A DNA stretch of 64,000 bases from assembly GCA_963669155.1 (NCBI GenBank), contig OZ022580.1, positions 28,294,390 through 28,358,389 of the forward strand, written 5' to 3'. Under the pieces are notes generated by a model. The model had not been told where the DNA came from, did not search any database, and saw nothing but the letters and a program-made list of their open reading frames with translations. The stretch comes from Arbacia lixula (taxonomy: Eukaryota; Echinodermata; Echinoidea; Arbacioida; Arbaciidae). A program made the position numbers and the translations under genes. Position 1 is the first letter of the stretch; each line of letters opens with the position of its first letter. Of this stretch, positions 50,813 through 61,600 are shown piece after piece.

Positions 50813-53800
50813 ATGTTCAGGAAGCCCTTCCATGTCAAGACCAACGTGGCGATGAAAGGGTCGGAGAAGTGAGCTCTTTTTCTTTATTTTCTTTTGTAGT
50901 GTACTCTGGGAGGGCGCTAGTTCATAAGTGTATCCACGGCAGCCTACGCGACGAGTCATGGGTAGCTAGCTGCGTAGCCGTCCGGGGGCTGGACCGGCTA
51001 GGCTAGGCCTAGGGCCTCGTTTAAGTAAACGGGCGCTAATGCAGACCTAAAAATTACTTTTTTTGGACGAATTCAATGGCATAGAGGTTGTCCAGGGTTA
51101 GGGTCAGGATTAGGTTTAGAGTAAGGAATAGGGTTAGGATCAGGTTTAGGTTTAGGTTACTGCGACCAGCCCGCTCACTGCGCGGGAGCAGTCCCAGGGC
51201 TAAGGTTTAGGGTTCAAATTCATAAAATAAGTGCCAAAGTATATGGATATGGATACACTTATGGACTAGCGCCCTCTGAGCTGGGAGTAGTAGGACATAA
51301 CACCATGAAAGTTGAGTCAAATTTAGACAGGAATAACTGTCTCATTTGGGGCATTAATCACAATTACATTTTTGCATAGGGGCCCGGGCCTATCCGAATA
51401 GGGGCGTTCAGAGGAGCCAGATGCATTCTCAGCGGTTCAATATACAGAGATTGATTTTTCAGTCTAAATAGAATTCAGACCAAGACAAACAGAAAACTAA
51501 CTTTAGGGTCTATAAAAGTATTGCTTAAGTTTGCAATTTAAATCCATTTGCATGTTTTTATTTTTCATGAATGTTTACGAGGAAAAGCCAAATTCAGACT
51601 GAGAGAAGCAATCAAGATGGATAAACAATAGTTGTCTCAAGCTGAAATTGGAACCTATTGGTTTACTGAGTACAGAAAAATAGCTTTAGGGGTCTATAAA
51701 AGTATTGTTTAAGTTCACAATTGAAATCCATTTGCTTTGTTTTTTTCATGAATGTTTACTAGGAAAAGCCAAATTCAGACTTAGAGAAGATGGATAAACA
51801 ATAGTTGTCTCAAGCTGAAATTGGAATCTTTTGGTTTCCTGAGTGTAGAAAAATGAGCTGTTTGTTCGCATTTTGTTATGTCCTAAGTTAGTAACTGATA
51901 CTTGAGCTCTTGCTTTCTTCACTATTTATAGCACATTTTTTCAGAGAAGGGTTGGCATGTTTTTGAAATTGGAAATCATGAGTTTATTGTAGTACAGTAA
52001 AATTATATTTTGTAGATTCTTTTCCTTGTGTTCCATGTTTGTCAATGATCCAACTATGATTGATTTAACCAAAATTATAGTATTTGTAAATTATGAAGGT
52101 GACTAATTCCAACTGAGCTGACATTCACCCTCTCTATCTCTCACTGGCCCTAGCTGGCTCTTTCTGTAAGTATTTATCTCTGTCACTCTTTCCATTTTGA
52201 GTACTGTCCTACATCTTTGTACATGATTATGATGTTTTTTTAGTAATCCTCAGTGTCATTAAATTTGTTTAGACGCAAGTTGAAGAGCTCCGTTCTGCAA
52301 CAATTTGAAGAGATCACATCTGATCAAGTGGATGCCATCTTTCCCAGCAAGGCGCAAGTGACGAGCATGAAGATTCAAACTCACGCTGGTGATCATGTGA
52401 TCATCCACTGCGTGGATAGGGTCCCTGCGTTCTTTGAGAATGAGAGAGTTCTCTATCCTACAGGTATAGTTTGGCTCCTCACTTTCTTTTTTTCATAGGT
52501 GTCTGCCAGTGACAAATACATGGGGTTCTATGCGGAATAGCCCTTTCTTAAAAAAAAAAAATGTGATAGAGCCCTTATTACACCTGTTTCTCAGTGTTTA
52601 AAATACACAGCATGGATCTAGATGTTCCCTTCATGACATAAGTCCCATTCAGGACTTAGTACTGCAAGAATGTGTTTTGGTGCTGTAACTTTTGATATTA
52701 AGTATTACCAATGATAAAAGATGCATAATTGTGTGCACAGGATGAATACATTTTGGGCGTTGAGTGATGTTACCCTTGTTATTATTTTTCAAAGCAATAT
52801 GAGGGTCAAAAGATCACTAAATCTTCCAATTGGTATTAAAAGAGTACAATCTCATTTTTGCTCTTCAAATTAGCATGATTATTGCTGTAACATGAATGAT
52901 TTTGATTTTTTGTTAATATTTGATTGTATTTTCATTCTATATTCTAATAGAAAGTGCATTGAAAAATATTATTCCATTACAGCCACGAAGTGTACATTTC
53001 CAGCATTCTGTGTTTTCACTCCTAGTGTACACCTTGTGGAGATATCCTGCTCTGTTGCCTTGCCTGACCACCTGGCCTGCCGTTTTGGAGAAGATGCTTG
53101 GGGGAGCGGGTAAGGCTATTACGACAAAACACAATCCTTGATATCGCAAATAACTACAGGGAAACCCCGTTATAACGAGCACGGGTATAGCGAGAACCCT
53201 GCTATTACGAGGACATTTCTTGGGGCCCGATTTTTCTTCCATAGACCTCCGTGTATTCTGTTTTCATATAACGAGATCGGCTATAGCAAAATTTCTGTTA
53301 TAGCGAGGCAAATTCCCAGCCCAAGAGTAAAGAAAAAGAAAGGAAATTGACTCCGTTGTTACGAGCACTTCCTTCAGCCACGCCGCCCAGCGAGGGTAAC
53401 GCAACAACAGCACAGGCAATTTTCTTCGCCCCGTTAAACGCTGATCACACACACCATGCAAGAATCCACACACACACATGTATGTCCACATTACGCGTGT
53501 GCGGTACTGCCAGAGCCGTATCTGTATACGGCTATAGGTACTGTACGTCCCCGCGGCCAACCATCAACACAGTCATGCAAGCACATGGCAAGAGCCTCTG
53601 AACACATGTGACACTGCGCGTGTACATGTACGACCGCGGCAGGCATGCATGAAAATTGCGCTCAATGATCATTCATTGCTTACACGCGTTCATGCCAGCA
53701 GGCGCGGCTGGGAAACTGGGCCTCACCGCTGCTTCATTTGACGGTAAATGGAGGCATTGGAAGTGTCATTTATTTACATTTTCAACTGTGCTGTTAGATA

Positions 53801-55427
53801 TTTTAGTGGATTTTTAGCTAGTGAATCAAGTTTAGAATGCTTGCTACGCCATTTAAATATTGCAGTCCCAGCGGTACACATGTTATTGTTTGCGTAGTCC
53901 TTTAGATGCATTTGTTTCTGTATACATGTATTTTGATCATGCACTGGTATAGCAGGCAATCGGCTATAGCGAGGAAAAAGTGTGGGTCCCGACTTCCTCG
54001 TTTTAACGGGGTTTCCCTGTATAAGATAACACTATGCGGCATTATCAGCTTTATAGCCAAATTTGTTTACCTTTTTATTTCCAGTCTTGTAGTCTGGCAC
54101 ATAATGCTCTTTTAGTCAAGAAAGTTCACAGTTTTACTACAGTCATCTTCTGAAACATTTTGTACAAACTCTTTGTATTACAGTATAGTAGCAAATATAG
54201 GGCAAATTTTGGTGGGGAAGTGGGTTACCGGGAAAGTGTTGATGGTAGTTCTATCATTTTTGCTGACCTTCTAATGTTAGCAGAAGTACCCAGTTCACCA
54301 CTTTACAAGCCAAAAGTCTCAAAAGTTATTGAGCGCCACGCATGGTGATACTCTACAGTTATTTGCGATATTGAGAAGTTAAATTTCATTGTTGACTAGA
54401 CAGCATTTCCTAGATTGTGATGTTCAAAACAGTTTTCTCAATACAAGGGTTTACAAGTCCTAGACTATAATTTCAGATGACCCAGCCAAAATTCCACATA
54501 AAACATAATGGTGAGTATAAACGCATTCAAAGACATTTTTGAATTCCTATATTGAAAGGATTCTTCTAAATCCTCTCATTACCATGGCATCATTACTGTG
54601 TTATAAATCAACTGGTCTTTTCACAAGTTGGTACTAAAGTATTATCTCCATAATTGTGGTATTTACAAAAAATAATTTCTTGACTACCGGTTGCCCAAGA
54701 GACACGACCTTGAAAAGGCAGTTGAGCCCTGATAAGTCAAACGAAATCAAAGTTACATGAAAAAGAGCAGAGAGTGTCCAATTGGAAACAAAGTTTGAGA
54801 AAAATTCAGATTTATTACAAGAAGTTTACTAGTGTTTAAAAGTCTTTAATAACCAGGAACCATATTCATGAGACCTTACTAACCTAGTTGTTACTAAAAC
54901 TGAAGTAACTAACTAAGCTTAGTAGGGTTTTATGAATATGGTTTGCTCATTGTAGCCTTGGTACAATTACTAAACATAATTTCAAGTTTCTAATGTATAT
55001 CATCACAGATTCCAACTGAAAGATCAAGTCCTCTACGAAAATACCCCCCCCCCCCCCCCCCACGAAATATATGGCGTATAGAGTATGTTGTTGTTCTACT
55101 TGTACACATTGGGTCATATGAGAAATTGCAAAAGTGCACATTTTTTAATGTGCTTGTTTTTCTGTTGTGTAGTGCAAACAAAAAACAGATGTTTTTAAAG
55201 ATGATTTTGATTAACTGTTCCTCTCTAGACCTGATGCTTCCAGGAGTGGTCGTACCGAGCAAAGGACTTCCCCACCTAGAGAAATCACAGATGTGCAGTG
55301 TGAATGTTGTTGGCAACCTGGCGCCTGTTGCCATGGGAATATCAGCCATGTCATCGGAGGGCATGCAGGCAAATTCAATGAAGGGAAAAGGCATTTTGAC
55401 GCTTCACTGTGTTGGAGATCACCTTTG
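50813..55427 (+). CDS. EIF2D: EIF2D exons 1-4: N-terminal DUF1947-like domain and PUA domain (residues 1-176)
   Basis: Exon 1 gives 18 codons. Exon 2 carries RRKLKSSVLQQF-type sequence and the block NERVLYPT. Exon 3 reads VYTLWRYPALLPCLTTWPAV (family: VYTLW...P). Exon 4 reads ADLMLPGVVVPSKGLP, VVGNLAPVAMGISAMSS and LHCVGDHLW. The last two exons form the PUA fold that contacts tRNA and 40S. Phases 2-1-1-2 join without a stop. Intron 3 (2.1 kb) holds the Tigger-like MITE. Confidence 0.93.
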
Positions 55428-58400
55428 GTAATTCATGCCTTTGTGACTCAACATGAGCTTCACCATTTAAAAAAAAAAAAAATTACACTAGGGAAGGAGA
55501 GCATTAAAGGATGCCACCTCAAATGCACCCACCAACAGCAAAACCAACATCTTATAATAACAAATTTTTATCACAGAATCTTTGATCTTCCCTTTTTCAC
55601 TAGGGGGGAAGAGGATAAATAAACATCAACACCACTTCCAAATTTATGCAGTCCAAACATCAAAATACATAATTGCTTCAGAGAATGGTCAAATGTTTTT
55701 CATCTGAAAAAATGGTTATTAAGTTCTGATTTTGATGGTTCTAACATTCTTATTTATTATCCTGTTGTTCTATAATCGTGATCATTGTTACTAGTGTTGT
55801 GTTTACTTGTAAATTCATTGTTTGAATTAGCCAACAAAATGTTTTGTTTTCATGTGATGAATACCTTAAATACCTAATAAATCGTGATAAAACAAACAAA
55901 TAAGCACCACCTTTAATACACCGACTGACAGAAAAACATTTTATCTTAGGATACAATTTGAAAGCGTGAATTTGTTTCTCTGTTCTGTGCTTTTGCTTTC
56001 TTTATCACTAGGGAGGCAGGGGATAAATCAACCCCACCTCAAATCAACCCACCAACAGAAAGCCCTCCATCCCTAGAGAGTGGTACAACATGTGACACGG
56101 GGCAAGAATCCATTCCTGCTGATGCTGAAGATGCCTGGACATCTTCTGAACTAGCAGAGGGCGGTGGTGAGAAGGAGGAAACAAGGACAGGGGAAGAAGA
56201 TGGAGGAGGAGGAGGAGGAGGAGGAGAAGGAGGGATTGAGGGTGATGTTGCTGGTCTCTCGATTCAGTCAGAAGGAGCAGTGGGAGGAGAAGAGGAGAAG
56301 GAAGAAGTCTCTCCAACTGGTCAGTCCCTCATCATATATTTATCAATTCGTATAGATACATATTTTGCATTTTGAGACTATGAAGATGCATTAGTGAAAT
56401 GTCACGTCTAGTTAGATCGATCTGGGAAACAGAGATCATTGAAACGCAATCAAATGCAATATGTAGTGAGTGATTGCATGCCAGGCAAACCTCTCCATTA
56501 TTCTATGGGAAGGTTGCCAACTACAAGTATCTTTGTACCTGGTATACACCTAGTGATATTTGCAGTACCCTCAGCACAATGTAACTGTCTTTTTGGGAAA
56601 GGTTGGTATCTCTGTGGGTAAAGTGTCATTCAATGGATCATTACAAGTAATCTCCATCGCCATGTGAATCCTAAACGTAACATTAAAGGCGAGGGGTTGT
56701 AGGAGTAAACTCCCCTGGACCTAACTGGGGTGCTGTTTTCCCATGTCTTCCCTTTGGCTTTAACCTATTCTGACTGGCGGGGGGGGGGGGGGGGGGGGGG
56801 GTTGCATTTTGCCCCCTTTTCATGACCTTTTTTCTTTTGAAGTGTCTCACAATTTTTGACACCAAATTTGAAAAAAAATCAGACACTTGTTTTGTATTGA
56901 GCGGACTGGCCTCCTTAAGCTCAGATACTTAGTAGCTTTCCGACAAGAGACAACAGGCTATGACTAAACTTCAAATACCTTATAGGACACAATTAAGCCA
57001 CAATCCTTTGGTTATGACAGTTTCATAGCAAATTTTGACATCCTAACAAGACCAGGGTTTAGAAAGCCAGAAAATCAAACAGTAAGCAACGCGTTAACAA
57101 ATTGGAGGTCAGTTGTACAATTCTATTGACAAGTTCTGGTAGTTGTGACTTGCTTGTTTATGATTACTTTTTGACTCTTTCCTCCAACAGTTGCGACAGA
57201 TGAGCTACTGTACCAGTGTCTGCTACACAGCTTGAAGAGGAAGGTGAAGCCAGCGGACTTGCCACTATTGACTAGCACCCTCTACAGGAACTATATCCTC
57301 TCCTGTTGGTAAGCAGTCAAGTGATATTAACTCTTCATGTATATAAACCATACTACTAAAACTTGACAGCTTTTGTCATGGGCAGGTGGTCTGTCTTCAT
57401 AAACAAGTGCAATTACATGCAAACTACTTTGACAGAATTTGAATTATTGAGTCATCTCCAAAGACATGTGGTCTTTAATTAGAGCTGCTGATCAAGGTTA
57501 TGTGTGTTTTTTTTAGGTTTCCATGGTGAAAGAGAACTTTTAGATACTATTTAGGACAGTGTAAAAGTTTTGGTTATACTGTTAGGTTCTTTTCTTACTG
57601 GGAGTTTGACTAATTTCCTGGGTTGAAAGAGAAGAAAAAGAGAAAGAAATGAGCGTATGAATTAACAAGATGGACTACTGGAGGTTGGTTGTGAATGGCT
57701 GTCAATCAAAATAGCCTCTGACAATATTGAAATTACTTATAAATCTGATTCAGGATTTTAAATTGTGCTGTTGAATTATGATAGCAGAGCTACGAATTAA
57801 GGATTTTTGGAATACCACCCTTTGCCTTTAATTTTTCTAGCCCTGAGGGTAAGACACTGGACATCAAGAAGTCCAGCTACAAGAAGCTGTCCCGGTTCCT
57901 ACAGGCCATGCAGGAGCGAGGCCTGCTGACCGTGGAGCAAATGAGCATGGGAGTGGACAGTGTGGTCACTGTCCACAAGGACCACCCAGAGTGAGTAGCA
58001 GACCAGGTCCCGTTGCATAAAATTAACCATTGATGGCAACTGTGCCATCAATGGTAACAACGCATGACAGTGTATCAAAATAAGGTTTCCATATAAGTTG
58101 CCATTGGTAGCAAAGTTACCATCAACGGTAAGTTTTATGCAAGAGGGCCCAGAGCTGCCAAGTAGTGCATTTGGGTCATATTTAGAATGTGTGGTTCTTG
58201 GTCTGTGTTCTGTAAGAAACTGAATTTCAGAACTGTCTGAGCTAAGTCAGTTGGTCGTGTGAAAATTGACTTGAGACAAAAAACTGCCACTGGGGATTTA
58301 AGTCAAAACTTTAGTCGAACCCTATGTTTGTTTTCCATCCCTTATTATGTAAAATGTGTTTTTTTTTCCAAGACTTGGCAGTTCCTTTATGTGCACGTTA

Positions 58401-58600
58401 TATATCTCTCACAGAGCTACCCACCTTTGCCTCTCAAATACATCATGTACTTCAATGTTACTTTGATTACTGTCCCTCTAACATTAGCAATCTATTGTCT
58501 TATGTATTTCTTATTTTGCGTAAATAATAAATGACATATATTTAAAGGTAGCCCGTCCCTTTTGCAGACCTAATTCTGGAAGTTCCCTGACTTTGTCATC

Positions 58601-58649
<49 letters not shown>

Positions 58650-61600
58650 GGAGAGAGGGAGAGAGTGGCTCATAACATTTCCCTGAAATCGACAAAGCGT
58701 AATATTCGGTTCTGAGGAAATAATCTTCGATAATTGATCAAGCTTTCTTTTTTCATACCACGAAAATAGTCAAATCTCAGTGAAAACTAGTTAGATTTTC
58801 ATTTATTTTACTTGATTTATAGTACCACTGACCTTAACATTTCACAGTTGGTATCCCAAAGATACATGGTAGATAAGTGCAAACTTTCATGAAGATTGCA
58901 GATGTTTGTAAAAGGGACGGGCCATCTTTAATGAACAGAGTTAAAGTTGATATCCATTGCTAGTCAAGTTGCGATCAATTGCAATTCTGTACAAAGCAGA
59001 GCCCTGATGATGATACACAGGAGTTTATGGTTTGTCTTTGCTTCTGTTTGTCTCCACACACACACAGCATCAGGTCCTTTGTCCCACCTGATGGTTGCAA
59101 CGAGGCGGCTGATCAGACTGCAGTGGGATCCTCTCATCAGGCTTCAGGGCCCAAAGCCCCCAGTGGGCCCCCGGAGATCAAACAGTTCTTCAGCCCCAAC
59201 CAAAACCAAATGCCTGTTCTGCAGCCCCTAGGCATCCAGTAAGAAATTTGCTCTCATTGATTAGTTTTCAACATGTCTGTTTAGTTTGCGTTTTTCTTCT
59301 TCAGCTGCCTTTTTTTACCCCCTATTTTATCACTTTTCTGTCCTTTGGGTGGATTTTATGTCCTCATTCTTCCACTCGTTTATTTCTTCCTTCCTTCCAG
59401 TCTCTTTCGTGGTGTTATCGCTCTTAATTCTTGTCTTTTGCTCTTGTGCTAATCCTTCTTTAGCTCCCCTTGTGTCATTTTCTTTGTGTTTTTGTTCTTC
59501 TTTAAAGTGTTTTGATCAGGTCCATTTATTTTCCTTTTACTTCTCTTCCATTTTTCATCTTATGTCTTTTCCTTGTCTATTGCTCCTTATTGATACATTG
59601 TCTTTTATGTCTCGCTGTCTTGATTGTATCTCTTCGTGTTCTTTCATCTTCATATTCAGTCTGTGCTCTGTTTGTCTGCATCTCTATGCGTAATTCTCCT
59701 ATGGGAATATGCTCATCCAGGGCCCTGTTGTATAAAGAATTACAATCAAACACAATTTGGCTTGCAATGGACATCAGTCATAGCTCAATACATCTTTATA
59801 AGACAGAGATAACAAGGAGCACACATACATGTTTTAACATTGGTACTTCCATTAACTTTCCTTGTGCCCCAAATGGATTTCCACTATTTGTTTCTGCATA
59901 GAAATGTGAATTTAAAAGATTCGATGAATACTCACATGAAGGAACCACAAACATATATTCAACAGGAGAGGCACCTGGATGACCAAGAAGCAAGTGAGGG
60001 AGGCAGTCACATCATATGTCAAGAACGAGAGCCTCGTAGACCAAAGGAATTTTGCGTAAGTTACAGATATTTTGGGGAATAGACCATTTACGTTCTGTAT
60101 GGAAATTGTATACATGCTGTTCAAACAATACGTTACTACTGGTTACCCGAAAACTTGTCCGAGTTTGTTCGAGTAGCAACAACTTATAGATTCAGTTTGC
60201 ATTTCACCCATTGAAAGTGTATCACAAAATACAGGTGAATATAATAGTTAGGGTAAAACTTGTGAATACATTACGAAAATGGTCTATTGAGACAAGCATG
60301 CCCATTTTGTGAGCACTTGATTTTGCGGGCTGGTGACCTATCATCCTGAGGCCAAATACGTAGGCCTACAAATGATACAACACATGTCAGAAATATCAAA
60401 TTGCAACCTACTAGCATACTGATTAGAGATGTGTTATGCCTAGCTAGTTAACAATGATCATGCTTGAAAATGACAGCGCAGTCTATTTGTCACGTGTTGT
60501 TCCTCACAGCCACAGAGTGTATGCACACAGGGTACAACAATCAATGAATAAGATATTCATAATGCTAAATATGTTAAATATATGCTAAATATGTTAAATA
60601 TATGCTAAATATGAATATATATTCATGTTTTTATCTTAGCTGTGTGAGAATCATTCATGAAATTCACATGAATGATCAAACTAGAAAATAAACTAATTCT
60701 TCAGTAGGGTAATGTTGTGATGGTTTGGTCTGCATTCAGAATGGTGACCCTGGACCCTCTCCTCCATGATGCTGTGGTCAACAAATCAGAGGCCAGCATC
60801 ACCCAACTCAAGTGGGATCAGCTCTTCACAAGGTATGAGCCACGCACACCCCTTACTCTCTCTGTCGGTGTTTACATGTTTGTGTCTGTGTGTTTGTTTT
60901 TTTCCAGTAGAGGTGCAAACATGAAGTGGCACATCTGTTCAGGTGTTAAAATCTTCTGGGATGAAATTCTGATACTTCCTCTTGAAATATATGTGTGTGT
61001 GAATTTAGGTGTTTTCTAGATGTATATCAATTATCGTTGTATCGTTTGGGACCACCATGCGATACAGGTGTAGATGCTTCTAAAAGGGAGAGGTTTTTCC
61101 GGACGTGTGTATGAATTTTTATGCTTGGACCACAATCCGCTGATTTTTAACTTCCACAGTGGTGTGGATTACAGGCACATGCCACAATGACTCCTTGAAT
61201 GATTTCATCTCTTCAGTTGATAGTTATTATTTGTCATGCAGCAGCTTGTTTGGCATGCAAGACAGGAAAGCCCCATTGCAGGTAAAAAAAAAACTTTGTG
61301 AAACCACGGAAAATGAAAGAAAATACTGTTTACACACTTTTTTCATAGTTTTAGAACAGGAAGCTGACTTTGAGGGGAGTCAAATTGATCTCAACATTTT
61401 TAGTAAGTTTTAGACAAGCTGTCCAAAACTTACACGGCTCCTGCAGCCTTGAGACTGAGTTCACAATCAGCACACATCGCGGTTCTCTGTTCCAACATGA
61501 CTGTGATAATAGGGACCTTTCAGTTGGGTGAATGAGAGTGATGTGACGCCCGGCGGCAGGTGTATGTCAATGTGTTTACTTTCTATGTCGACCCGCTACT

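Noticed and set aside
61159-61413. Extra EIF2D exon
   Set aside because: Exons 10 and 11 join directly in phase and match the family without a gap.
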